The position numbers were made by a program, and so were the translations under genes. Below the pieces are notes generated by a model. It had not been told where the DNA came from and did not search any database. It saw nothing but the letters and a program-made list of their open reading frames with translations. From positions 17,000,089 to 17,064,088 of the forward strand of contig NC_033622.1 of assembly GCF_001540865.1 (NCBI RefSeq): 64,000 nucleotides of DNA. The letters are read 5' to 3'. This document shows positions 34,252-45,595 of the stretch, piece by piece. Origin of the DNA: Ananas comosus. Lineage: Eukaryota; Streptophyta; Magnoliopsida; Poales; Bromeliaceae. Positions within the stretch are counted from its first letter, which is position 1. Each line of letters begins with the position of its first letter.

Positions 34252-36425
34252 TGCTTATAATAATACTAGCGAAATAGTATTTTACGAAACAGTACTGGAT
34301 ACACACACCTTAATTACATGCAACAGTATCAAACAGACTCGTTTACAAGATGTTTCATTGCTTTGGGCCCAAAGGTACCTGGAATGGATCTGAATAGGAA
34401 AGTAGATAAGCCAGAAAAAGGGCTGCGTGAGGAGTAAATGCGGAGCTGCTGGGTTCGGAGATGAATGCGTGCGTGTGTGAACAAATTTGAGGCCACCGCC
34501 AACCAGTACATAAAAACAGTGTAGGATTTCCATCCAAGGCCAGCTTACCAATTGTTGCTCCTATTACTGCACATCTTTACCATACTTCAAGTCAAGAAAC
34601 TATGTGGTATTTATTGTTCCTACAAGATTGGGTACTAGTCCTTTGGGTTCACCTCCTTGTTTGTTTGTGAGTGGGGGGAAATTAATTAAGTACCCTTTGG
34701 CATGCCGCATGGTAGATTATATAGAAGCGATGTTGGAGAACAGTTATCGATATTTCTATGTATACAGAGGTTTTTTCGTTATTTGCTGGGTTATATTTAT
34801 TAACGAGAAATACTAAGTCTCCAACCCAAAAGGGGTTGGGATATATAATCGTACTACCCTCCATCTTCGGATTGAGCCAACACCTTTAGATTTTTAGTAT
34901 TAAAAAATATATATTGGAAAATTTGGTAACACTGAGTGTGGTAAACTTGGATTTTAGATGATCAAAGTTGTAGGATTACAACCAAAAATGGCTTATAATC
35001 CTTGCATTGCTCTTTATTCAAAATCAAGTTGCGAATTAATTCACATGCACTTCAAATAAAAGTTGTTCGACAAAAGCTGTTTTGGGTCTGGAGAAATTCA
35101 ATTACTTATCCCTCTTAGTTGAAGTAGAAGCTTCAAATTAAAATAAAGCTTGCTTTTTTGGGCCCATAGATTCATATTAGCTTTTTGTCGTTGAGTTGTA
35201 ATACCCAGCCATATGTTTTTGAGATAGAATACTGTCTCTAAAAATGGGCCAAATAGCCGATAAATTGAGCACATTGTTATTTGTACCCAAATTTAAATAT
35301 ATATTATTAAATTTTTAAGCCCAGAAAAATGCCAATGTCTCAATTTAACAATTTTTGGCCATTCATATATAATCACCTACCATGTTAGTGCCCTCGAAAA
35401 AAGAAAAGAAAAAACTTGTTGCCATTCAAACTCGCATAAAATCTATGTCATTAACTGCACAGTGGAAAGATATATAGTGCATAGTTATTTTGTTAATTAG
35501 TTGGATCATCAACAAGAGAAATGCCAAGTTCACAACTATAAAAAGGGATTTTGATCGACCTTAGAACTCATCCCAGAGCTAGGTAGGATTTGGTCAAACC
35601 ATTTTTAGTTTTTAATATTAAAGAAATAATGAGCGATATGACTAGGAGAAACAGTTGAGCTCATAAGATCACGGTGGTGTTGGGGGATTAATTAATTACA
35701 ATGCTAGCTTTTCTTGTTGTCATAGATCGAATTAAGATAACTTCACTGATAATTAATGTGTAAATTAAGTTAGCACTTGATGGCCCTTTTCGATAGATGG
35801 GAGATAGTTCATATATAGGCATATTATACGACCCAACCCCCGTGAAAAGAATAATATGAATGCTCTACAAGATAATTAACTGTTCAAAACAGTTTACCTA
35901 CGAAGAGAGCCCTATAGGAACTGCAGAGCTGGTATATATTTACAACCAAGAAAATAGATGTAGTACGCAAATTCTCAAAAAATTAGCTTGCTTACTGCTA
36001 CGATAATTGTGAAAAGAATGACTTTCCATTTTCATAATGTTGCGCGCAAATCATATGCATTGGAAATACTAACAAAACGCGTTGTTGATTCTAGTTAATA
36101 ATCGTACGTATCGTAGCTAGTAGTAATTTGTAATTAATTACTGAACCATGATCATCAATATACTCAACACTGTCCTTCATAAGAGATCAAGAGACATTTT
36201 TGATAGACCAAATATAATTTCCGAGATAAATGAGCAAAGGGTTTTCTTTTAAGCACGCAATGTCTATATATATAGGTTTTAGTTAGATATCGTTATAATC
36301 TTAAACCTTCTTACTTCAAAGATTGATACCGACCATATATCCATCTTCATAGGATAAAACAAAAAGAAATTTCTCATGTGTCTGAAAAAATTGCTCTTGC
36401 AAAATTGCTGCTGAATATTGCTAAT
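33870..36425. other. Spacer, no gene seen
   Basis: Contains a 27-base T-run (about 33990-34018) and a long (TA)n tract (34186-34250). Only short ORFs with no family resemblance. Confidence 0.45.
34186..34250. repeat. Long (TA)n microsatellite
   Basis: Over 30 consecutive TA units, the longest in the window; no MITE inserted here. Confidence 0.95.
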
Positions 36426-36427
36426 AG

Positions 36428-36975
36428 GAGTAGGGCTGCTGTACTCTTAGGAGAACAGAGGCTTCTGTGCGCTTAAGTCGTTTTTAATGATGAAATTTTA
36501 GAATCGACGATTGAGTTCATTAAATTTGAACTAGAATATTTAAAGTATCTAAACAATAAATTTTACGATTTTTCGATATCATTAATCTAGTGATCGAAAG
36601 GGTTTAAAATCAACGGTTGAAAATCAATATCTCATAAAAAGTGGTCATATAACACTCAAATTTTTTATCAGAGATATTAATCTTACTGTAAATAGTATAA
36701 AGAATTTTCAATCAAAATTTAATTTGATTTAGATAATTCTACACCGTTAAACTTACAAACGATAGATACCAACCATTAAAAATTATTGGTTTTGAACTCG
36801 TTCGATCGCTAGATAAATAATATTAAAAAATTATAAATTTTATTTTCTAAATACTCCAAATATACTAGATCTTGTTTAACGGAGCCGATCGTCGATTCAA
36901 AAATTTAATGATCAAAATCTGCTTAGGAGAATGCATGGAAGTCTCCGTACTCCTAAAAGCATAGCAGTCCTGCTC
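36428..36975. mobile_element. Long foldback MITE, family B
   Basis: The left end GAGTAGGGCTGCTGTACTCT is inverted at the right as AGCATAGCAGTCCTGCTC. Internal blocks GAATCGACGATTGAGTTCAT and its inverted mate with GCCGATCGTCGATTC match the long copies at 6430 and 52585. It is more diverged than those, and its flanks are no longer pure TA repeats. Confidence 0.75.
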
Positions 36976-37054
36976 TTGCTAATACTAATTTAAGATTCGA
37001 ACAAAACAATATCAAACAATTACTCATCTTCACTTGTCATCTTTAGAACTGATC

Positions 37055-37190
37055 GTTTTCTTTTTGAGAAAAAGAAAAATAGCATGCTATCTATTTTTTT
37101 AAAAAAATAAATTTATCTAAATTTAATGTGAAATAATTAAAATTTAAATTTAAAATTTTGAATATTATCTATCACTTTTTTTTCCTTTTT
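37055..37190 (-). mobile_element. SINE, copy 5 (degenerate)
   Basis: GATAGCATGCTA-like tail after an A/T run, then AAATAAATTTA body. The B-box region is eroded. Confidence 0.4.
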
Positions 37191-38040
37191 TTCCACTTGT
37201 GAGGAGGAACATTTTGATTGAATTACCTTTTTAAAAGTACTCTATGCACGGGGAGGAATTCTACACTGTCACACTTGCACTACGTCATTAATAATAAGCC
37301 AATCATATTTTTTCTTTTTAAATAAAAGTACAATAAATATATTTTTTTTACAATCATGATAAAATATATACCTCTAAAAAAATGCATTTGATTGATTTGT
37401 TACGGTGCGTCAATATACCAGTTGAGTTATAGAATTTTTCCTGCATGGGCCATTGCCACCGCTACATCTTTGTCTCTTCCTTTTCGTACTGCCTAGTGAT
37501 TTGACATAGAGGTAAGTGTACACAAAGCGTCCTATTACGTCCCCTCTCCCACTTCTAACTCTATAGAAGACGTGGAGAGACACAATAGGGGCCATGCATG
37601 AGCTGCATAGCGCTAGGAGTTAAAGTATTTAATTTATTACAAATACACACACATATAAAGAGAACTGTGCTACCATATATATTTTTTTAAAAGTACAGAA
37701 AATGATTGATTGTTGTAGCTTTTAAATTTTTAGATTACAAAATTATAGTTAAAATAATAATAATTTTCTACAATTGAGTGAATGCTTGATCAAATACTAT
37801 AATTTAATAAATATAACTAATAAAAAAATATATTTAACGGTGAAAAATATTTAAATACCAATTAAGTATATAGTATTTTTAAAAATATGATAATGGAACT
37901 CCCTGTGGGGCATTTATTGGGGCCGTTTTATGGATAGAAAAGGGAAACTGCTCTCCTCTTGAGTATGCGGGAGTTTTGCACGAGTTGGGAAATAAATTTT
38001 CCGTGGTCGTACAGAATTCCAGCAGCTCCCGCAGTCCTCC
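37191..38040. other. Spacer, no gene seen
   Basis: AT-rich; no convincing coding or repeat structure. Confidence 0.45.
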
Positions 38041-38046
38041 CTCCGA

Positions 38047-38272
38047 CAGCAAATGCCATTATTATATAATTATTATCATCATCATCTCCAAACCCCCTCC
38101 TAAATTTACCATAATACCCCTTCCCAAATTTGGAGGGGGATTTCACTCATCCTAGATTTGCCCTCCAGCTTTTTNCAGCAAATGCCATTATTATATAATT
38201 ATTATCATCATCATCTCCAAACCCCCTCCTAAATTTACCATAATACCCCTTCCCAAATTTGGAGGGGGATTT
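38047..38272. repeat. Identical 97-bp blocks flanking a gap base
   Basis: 38047-38143 and 38176-38272 are the same (starting CAGCAAATGCCATTATTATA), separated by 31 bp and a single N at 38175. This is most simply an unmerged contig overlap. Confidence 0.85.
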
Positions 38273-39318
38273 AAATCTTTCTATATATAAAATTAATATT
38301 TTTCAGCTTTTAATGTTTTGGCCCTTGTGTAATGCTCTTTGAGTAGTTCTATGTTATTATAAAATTTCTCAAATAAATTTTACTCACACGCAATAGAACT
38401 GTAATGATGGCTAAAAAATATTAATTTTATATATAGAAAGATTTAAAAACTTTAAATTATTTTTTTTTGTTATATAATTATGATGATAACTGACAATTGT
38501 CACCAGAGAAGACAGTTGACACAATAATTCTGTACCATTAGATGAAAAAATTTTAAAAGTGTTTTAAAATTTTTAAATATTTCACAATATAAAATAAAAA
38601 TTTTTAGCCATAAAATTATCAAATTAAGACTTAAAACGTTAATATTTAAGTAAATTTTTTAATATATACAATAATTACTAACAACATCGTGGAAATTAAC
38701 CTAGCTACACTTTGAGATCTAGAGCGAGAGGAGAGCAGAGGAAGCAACGTCAGAGAGCTCATTAAAGGCGCAGCGCTACCTCTAATTTCGAAATATTTAG
38801 AAAAAGGAAAAGAAGAAAACGAAAATGCGTTTTGTGCAGTTCAATGAATCATACACATGATTAGACCTTTGGGGTCCACGCATCTCCTCCATGATCTTCT
38901 ATCTTCTACTGCTCCCGCTCTAATTCGTACACGATAAATCCGTACGGGAAAATGATGTAATTTGCGAAGATAACTACGAGAAAATAATTTTAATTAGCAT
39001 GCGCTTAAAACATACTTAATTATATATCGCTAGTGTGAGCAAGGAACGTAGTAGGGACCGTAGCTTCAGATTCGTAGGAAAAATCTCACCTTTAATAGGC
39101 TTTAGCTCAGCAACAGGAAGGCCTAGTCTAGAAGTACGCTGGTGCTGCCAAATACACCAACTTTTTTTTTTTTTCTGGGAGAGCATAAAATGGTTTTATT
39201 TTAATTTTTCCCATTTTGATTCTACAAAATAATGATAAAGCCCAATAAACATCAAACTCTTAAACTATATATTATCTATACAATTCTAGCCTATCAATAT
39301 TATTTCGAAAACCTTGAT
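38273..39318. other. Spacer, no gene seen
   Basis: AT-rich with short low-complexity runs. No gene recognised. Confidence 0.45.
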
Positions 39319-39319
39319 A

Positions 39320-39545
39320 GGTATATAAAATTATGTTACTATACTATCGATAGTACCAAAAATTGAGTTTTCAGACATTTGATGAAAGAATGTGCGGTTA
39401 AGGATGATAGTATTTTTTTAAAGTTGAGTTGATAATTGGTTGAATAGTATAATACAATGGATGAAGACAATCAAAGAATGAATCTAACAATAAAAAATTG
39501 ATAAAATTAAAAATTTAATACTGTTAAGAGTATAATAATCGGACT
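39320..39545. mobile_element. Short TA-microsatellite MITE, family B (diverged)
   Basis: The left end TTACTATACTATCGATAGTACC and the right end CTGTTAAGAGTATAATAATC are inverted relative to each other. Interior GTTGAATAGTATAATACAATGG matches other short copies. Confidence 0.55.
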
Positions 39546-39679
39546 GTAGATATATTCTATATTATGAAAAGATTATTTACTTAGGCAGAAGCACAGGAGG
39601 AGCATAAGGGCAAAGAGAATAGAAGATGGAAATAAATGCCATGTTTTTCCAAAAAATAACATATATTATTTAATAAGGA

Positions 39680-39683
<4 letters not shown>

Positions 39684-39710
<27 letters not shown>

Positions 39711-39920
39711 CAGAGAGAGATCTCAGCACCCACCCACGTGCGAGCTTACTACGGAGGGGAGGGCGGTGGGGAGCAGGGTACGTGTCCACTCCCTTCGAGG
39801 TGACGAGACGCGGCTCGTGCGCACGTGTCAGACCCCTACGTGCTGACGTGGCCGAGCTCCGGTCGAGGATTGGAGGAGAAGAGTGCTGCTTTTACGTGGG
39901 CCCCACCAGACATGACGTGT
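39684..39920. promoter_or_regulatory. GC-rich island with clustered ACGT motifs, no gene found
   Basis: After a (CT)n run, about 200 bp of GC-rich sequence holds at least six ACGTG-type cores: CACGTGC, TACGTGTCC, CACGTGTCAG, TACGTGCTGACGTGGCC, TACGTGGGCC and GACGTGTCG. These are ABRE/G-box-type sites for bZIP factors. No coding gene was recognised within several kb on either strand. It could be a promoter of a non-coding or unrecognised transcript, or a relic. Confidence 0.35.
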
Positions 39921-39989
39921 CGTTCTCTACTTCTTACAGGCTCCAAGAGTTGAAAAAAAAAAAAAAAAATCTGTATTGTACACTTTCAC

Positions 39990-40532
39990 CCTATTATTAA
40001 AAATAAAATAATTGTATTTTTTTAAAAATATATAATAAAAATATTTTTTATATTTATGAAGAAATAGATAAATTCAAAACAAATTATCTAATTAAATCGA
40101 AATATCATGTCATCAATATAATTGGTGTAATCTAAAATTTTTTGGTTTCTTAAGAGTGAGTTTTAGGAGGGCAAATATCTAAGCCACGGCCGCCCCTCTC
40201 CCCCGCTCCCCGAATCCAACTAACTCCTTTCCCGCCATAAATTCTTCAACGGTCCATTTATTAATTGGCTTCCAAGGCCATCCCTTCTTTTCTTTTCTTT
40301 TCTTTTCTTTTCTGTCCTTATTTTCATTGCGGCTTTGCAAAATGCGAAATGTTCGGTCTAAACAGGTCGTATAATAACTAGAATTTCGTCAGATTAAGTC
40401 CAAATTATAGATAATCAAAATTAAGAACCCTTCTTTCTATCTCTACAATTTAAAATAGAGCAAGTTACATCGGACCTAAATGCAAGAAATGAGTAATAAA
40501 TAATTGTACTAAAGCAGAACCAACAATTAATG

Positions 40533-40540
<8 letters not shown>
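39990..40540. other. Spacer, no gene seen
   Basis: Contains a (TTTTC)n run near 40287-40312; nothing else recognised. Confidence 0.45.
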
Positions 40541-40566
<26 letters not shown>

Positions 40567-40571
<5 letters not shown>

Positions 40572-40802
40572 CGGCTGCTATGCTATTGATAGCACCAAGC
40601 ACTTGGTGCTATCAAGTTTTCTGCCGTTAGATTAATTCCTTTGATTATTTTTATCCGTTAGATTATATTATTTAACCAACCACCCACTCAACCTTAGAGG
40701 GTCCGCATCATTCTAACCGCACATTTCTTAATCCAAGGGATAAAAAATTAATAGCACAAATAATTTGATGCTATTGATAGTATTCCAGCCTAGTTCTACA
40801 CA
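40567..40802. mobile_element. Short TA-microsatellite MITE, family B
   Basis: Follows (TA)n. The left end GTCCGGCTGCTATGCTATTG, then ATAGCACCAAGCACTTGGTG. The right end GATGCTATTGATAGTATTCC is the inverted mate. Interior GCCGTTAGATT and ATCCGTTAGATTATATTATT are shared with other copies. Confidence 0.75.
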
Positions 40803-41121
40803 CACATATCTTCTATAATATGTTATTCTACAATAGGGCTGGAGTATAATATGTTATTCCACAATAGGGCTGGAGTGAGTACGTTGGATCAAAATAGGGT
40901 CTGAATGATGTTAGTTTTTGGTTGAGTTTGATGACGGCCCAGACCAGAGCGGACTTCCCTTTGAAGACGGAATTAGCTTTGACCTGATTCGGACAATTAG
41001 AACACAAATCAATCCCCTAATACCAAACCCAGTCTATCGACTCGGATTCCAACCAACATGATTGTTCAACCAAATATCACACCTTACTATCGAATGTTTC
41101 TTTCCCCCCTCTTCATCCCAG

Positions 41122-41125
<4 letters not shown>

Positions 41126-41150
<25 letters not shown>
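41126..41150. repeat. (TA)n microsatellite
   Basis: TA run immediately before the next family B element. Confidence 0.9.
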
Positions 41151-41154
<4 letters not shown>

Positions 41155-41157
<3 letters not shown>

Positions 41158-41456
41158 AGGCTGAAATACTATCAATAGCACCAAGCTATTAGTGCTATTA
41201 ATTTTTTAACCTTTGGATTGAGAAATGTATGGCTAGNAACAAGACTGGAATACTATCAATAGCACCAAGCTATTAGTGCTATTAATTTTTTAACCTTTGG
41301 ATTGAGAAATGTATGGCTAGGATGATGTGGGCCCCATAGAGTGAGTGGTTGGTTGAATAATATAATCTAACGGATAAAAATAATCAAAGTGTTAAATTTA
41401 ACGGTGGAAAACTCGATAGCACCAAATTCTTGGTCCTATCGATAGTATCCAAGCCG

Positions 41457-41458
<2 letters not shown>
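41155..41458. mobile_element. Short TA-microsatellite MITE, family B, with duplicated left arm at a gap base
   Basis: The left arm (GGCTGAAATACTATCAATAG...) is present at about 41155-41236 and again at 41238-41320 after a single N at 41237. The two differ at only a couple of bases. The right arm ends TATCGATAGTATCCAAGCC before a (CT)n/(TA)n tract. The true element is probably one copy of about 225 bp. Confidence 0.7.

Positions 41459-41514
<56 letters not shown>
41459..41514. repeat. (CT)n followed by (TA)n
   Basis: Compound microsatellite between two family B elements. Confidence 0.95.
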
Positions 41515-41515
<1 letters not shown>

Positions 41516-41748
41516 GTTGAGCTAGAATACTCTCAAAAATACTAAAAGGGTGGTGTGGTGCTTTTGAGTTTTTAATCATTGGATTGAGAGATGTAGGGTT
41601 GAGATGATTGTGATAGATGGTGATAGGTGATGGTAGGTGGAATAGTATTTGATCCAATGGGTATTAGTAATTGGAAAGTAGATTCAAGGACTAAAAATTT
41701 AGAAGCATCAAGAAATTAGTGCTTTTAAAAATATTCTACTCAATTATA
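41516..41748. mobile_element. Short TA-microsatellite MITE, family B
   Basis: Left end GTTGAGCTAGAATACTCTCA and right end TTTAAAAATATTCTACTCAA are inverted mates. (TA)n lies on both sides. The interior resembles the 29.5 kb copies in reverse orientation (GGTGATAGGTGATGGTAGGTGG against the complementary CACCTACC runs). Confidence 0.7.
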
Positions 41749-41978
41749 TATATATATAATATGATTGGTTTCATTGGCAGTATAATATATGAGGAGAAAT
41801 ACTTTCTATTATTATTATTATTTTAAAAAGGAGAATGAGTGCAGTAGAAAAGAAGAATAGATGCTGCATGTAGCTGGTGTCGTATACTCTCATTCAAACG
41901 TACGTTTTGAACAGTGTAGGGCTGCGCGATTTGATGGGGCTCCTTATTAACTTAGCAGGACATATATATATATAAAGA

Positions 41979-42017
<39 letters not shown>

Positions 42018-42087
42018 TGAGTGAGAAATGCATGGGGTTTTGGGCTGCATCTGTATCCTTTATGCATGTCAGAGACTCAGAGTCTCA

Positions 42088-42121
<34 letters not shown>

Positions 42122-42259
42122 CATGTGCAGGAAGAAGAAGAGAGTAAGATACATCGCGTTTGAGTAAATTTGTTATTTGCCATCATTTATTGGATCGTAC
42201 ACATCCTAGCGTCTGTCTCTTCCTTCTTTGGCTTCACCTCCAAGTAAAACCCCCACCCC

Positions 42260-42294
<35 letters not shown>

Positions 42295-42740
42295 CAAATA
42301 AAAAAGAATTATTTACTGTTTTCCCTTTCTTCTCTGATCAGAATGGGATCATTGGGAAACTCACGATTGTTTGCTTCATTGAGGATTGAGGTCCAACTAA
42401 AAGAGAGAGAGAAATCGAATAAAATCGATCGTCTCCTCATATCGATTAATAATGTACAGCAAAGACAGAGTCCTTTCCACACTTGGGCCGCTGGGCCGTA
42501 GTGGTGTTGGCCTCTCAATTTCTCTCGCTTGCCTGAAAAACCGAGTTCCTCAGCCCCACACCAGGAGTCTGTTTTGTTTTGTCTGTGGCCTCGCTTCTCT
42601 CGTTGTTGCGGATCAGGATTCATCCGGTAAACTTTGGCGATCACCGACTCCCCAATTCGGGTCCTCACAAAAATCAAAGTACTGTTCAAAATTTAGAGCA
42701 TTAATACGAAGATCTCTATATAGCTAGGAATAACTTTGAG
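41749..42740. other. Spacer rich in GA/CT and CA microsatellites
   Basis: (GA)n at about 41976-42020 and (CT)n at about 42090-42118 form an inverted pair around a 70-bp loop; (CA)n lies at about 42260-42292. Short ORFs here are not convincing. Confidence 0.5.
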
Positions 42741-42760
42741 CAAGGTGTTTCCAACAAGTT

Positions 42761-43715
42761 TTTTTTTTTTTTTTTTTTTTTTTTTGTGGAAAGGAATGCA
42801 TAGAGAATTGTCTGTACGTTTCATTGAATGTAATAACAATTATATATAAAGTATAAATTATAACTGTTGGAACTGAGTAAACCCACATCAAAAATTGAAC
42901 CCTCTAGTTACAAAAAATTGAACCACATTAGTGCCTCCCTGTGTGATATTCGAGCTAATTCCGATGAGTGCTTTTGCACGTATATAGATCGAACGAACCT
43001 GACCGTCAGACAGATTTTGGATAGAATAATGGTATACCAAAACTCTCGACCTGCAAGAGGCGAAGGACGAGGACGTTTCAGGAAGATGCGACNTTTTTTT
43101 TTTTTTTTTTGAAATGTTTTGCGTTTGGTGTCTCCTAATTGTTTAAATTGGTTCGAGAAATGTTATTGTAGGCACAGAGCATTGTTTTGTTCTTTGTCCA
43201 ATTTTAGACAAGTGTAACATACGATCTTTTTATAATTTAGAAATAACTTTTGCAAAAGATTAACAAGATTCTTCTATGAAAGTTCATAACCTCTGTGATT
43301 GTCGAGGTGCGAACTATTCAGACATTGTATATTATCTCATACAACCACACTATCATTTTTCTTAGAAAGAGTTCCTCTTCCTTTTCTTTTTTTTTTTTTT
43401 TTTTTTTTTGTGGAAAGGAATGCATAGAGAATTGTCTGTACGTTTCATTGAATGTAATAACAATTATATATAAAGTATAAATTATAACTGTTGGAACTGA
43501 GTAAACCCACATCAAAAATTGAACCCTCTAGTTACAAAAAATTGAACCACATTAGTGCCTCCCTGTGTGATATTCGAGCTAATTCCGATGAGTGCTTTTG
43601 CACGTATATAGATCGAACGAACCTGACCGTCAGACAGATTTTGGATAGAATAATGGTATACCAAAACTCTCGACCTGCAAGAGGCGAAGGACGAGGACGT
43701 TTCAGGAAGATGCGA
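42761..43715. repeat. Identical blocks of about 330 bp flanking a gap base
   Basis: 42761-43092 and about 43384-43715 match base for base as read (T-run, GTGGAAAGGAATGCATAGAG ... AGGAAGATGCGAC). The first copy ends exactly at a single N (43093), which is followed by a poly(T). The second copy continues into unique sequence. This looks like an assembly overlap, not a biological duplication. Confidence 0.85.
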
Positions 43716-44264
43716 CCCGGCCCTGAAAAGAGAGGGGATGGGAATATTTCGTCAATTCTTGGTAGCTTGGCTGCCAGATTAATCTTATAGGCAGCACAAT
43801 GTTAGACCCAAATTCTTAGCCTCTTAGTTTAATTCTAAACCAAATTCCCATAAAACATCGTCTCTTGTGGTTCATAATACTTAACCTACTTTATACATAT
43901 GAACGAAAGTGTTAAGACGGCACAGGAACCGGAAGTTCCAACTACCATTCCAGCTACTAAAAGATTATATTAAATTTGACGAAAAAGTTATCATTTCACC
44001 AGGCTAATATTGAAACATGCTTTTCCATTAGATTCGGCAGAATGTACGGACTTAATAGAGGCGTTGCTATTTTTTTCTTTTTTCGCTTTGAAAATTTCTT
44101 CTTTTAATTATTTATCTTTTGCTCGCAATCCGGTAGATTGTTGGACACAATTGGTATGATTAATCAGTTACTGTCGTCATTTAATTATTTTAGTTGGATA
44201 ATTGTGCTCAAATTTACTTTCTACTTGTGTGTCCTATATAATTTAACTTCAACTTGGATAACCA
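43716..44264. other. Spacer, no gene seen
   Basis: No recognisable coding sequence or repeat. Confidence 0.45.
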
Positions 44265-44265
44265 A

Positions 44266-44465
44266 ACTATTAATAGTCTTTTTTTTCTTTTTCTTTTTTT
44301 TTTGAGAGATATATAGGTAGCACGCTACCCGCTTCGTTTATTTCATTTAGAAATAAATTTAGTTGGAAATGTGAATTAACTAGGATTCGAATTTAGATCT
44401 CGAATACCAACCACCAAACCCTTTGCCACTTACTCTAGGGACGGTCGGTAACTATTAATAGTCTT
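44266..44465 (-). mobile_element. tRNA-derived SINE, copy 6, with perfect 15-bp target duplication
   Basis: ACTATTAATAGTCTT occurs at 44266-44280 and 44451-44465. Between them, in minus orientation: poly(A) tail, GGTAGCACGCTACCCG tail, TTTAGAAATAAATTTA body, B-box complement AGGATTCGAATTTAG, A-box complement CCCTTTGCCACTT and 5' end GGGACGGTCGG. It is the best preserved copy in the window. Confidence 0.9.
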
Positions 44466-45475
44466 AGTAGTTAGATATTCTGATTCTGACTATAAAGTCA
44501 GGAGTTTGAATTTCTTTTTTTTTGATACTTTTAGTTGATCTCTGTTTCTTTTGCCTCTCTATTTAATTTGTGGAAATATTTAGGTGGGTCATGATCATCT
44601 GTACGTATTATATAGGTGAATTACAGTTCAATTCACTTTGGTGCGAAATCAACAACAAAAGATTATCGAATGTAAGCAACGCAGAAAGGTAAATGGCAAC
44701 ACATTTAACAAGGATGCATCAACTAAACTCTTTATTAATATATATATATATATATACTTTTTTTTGTTTTTTCAAGTTTCCCAAATACTTATCAAGTAAT
44801 GCGGTATTTTATTAGTGAACTCGACGACAATATAAGAGGACCACATCTACGCTACAAGCCACATGCTTACCTCTAACCTCGTTATATATATGGTGCCCAC
44901 TAACCATGTGATGGATTTGACACCCTAATTGCTAAGTAGGGCATGCAATTGATACATACCTTTCTTTAAATAACATCATAATTGAAGCATATAGAAATTC
45001 GAACTATAATTAATATATATGAATTATCACATCTGCAAGATGTTATTTGCTCACCAACTCAAATAAAAGAAAAGTTCTTTGCACGTATACAATTAAGTTT
45101 CTTGAGAACGGACGGAGAGTGCAAAACAATAAAAAGGGTACTACTAGCTAGCTAGAGGGTATACAAACTAGAGTAGCAAATTATTTACCATAGAAACAAT
45201 TACATCGCTTGGATCGCTTAATCAATTATAAGCTCGAAATGAATACAAAATAAATGAGAAAATATTTAGATGATTACCAGCTGCAGAGATCGAATAATTA
45301 TGTTGCATGCTGGTCCTGGAAAGTACGTAATAGATCAGGTCCAGTTTAATTAATTTGAGTACTCTTTTACGTACCCTGGGAATTGAGGCAGCGTAATTCC
45401 ATATCTTTTTCACACCATTTGCATTACAGTAGAAGCCATGCATCGGAAGAAGCTTATTGAATGAAAGAACGTATT

Positions 45476-45511
<36 letters not shown>

Positions 45512-45590
45512 CTAACTCTTGCAGCTATATATATGTATATAATGTTCTTCAATTTCCAGCAATATATGTATATATATTCTCAATATTGTT
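44466..45590. other. Spacer and 3' flank of the following minus-strand gene
   Basis: (TA)n tracts at about 44739-44754 and 45481-45510. No coding sequence recognised. Confidence 0.45.
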
Positions 45591-45595
45591 GCCGA

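Noticed and set aside
42867..43790. Two identical short ORFs (MELSKPTSKIEPSSYKKLNH...)
   Set aside because: They are the same sequence duplicated across a single-N junction and have no recognised family. Treated as an assembly artefact.
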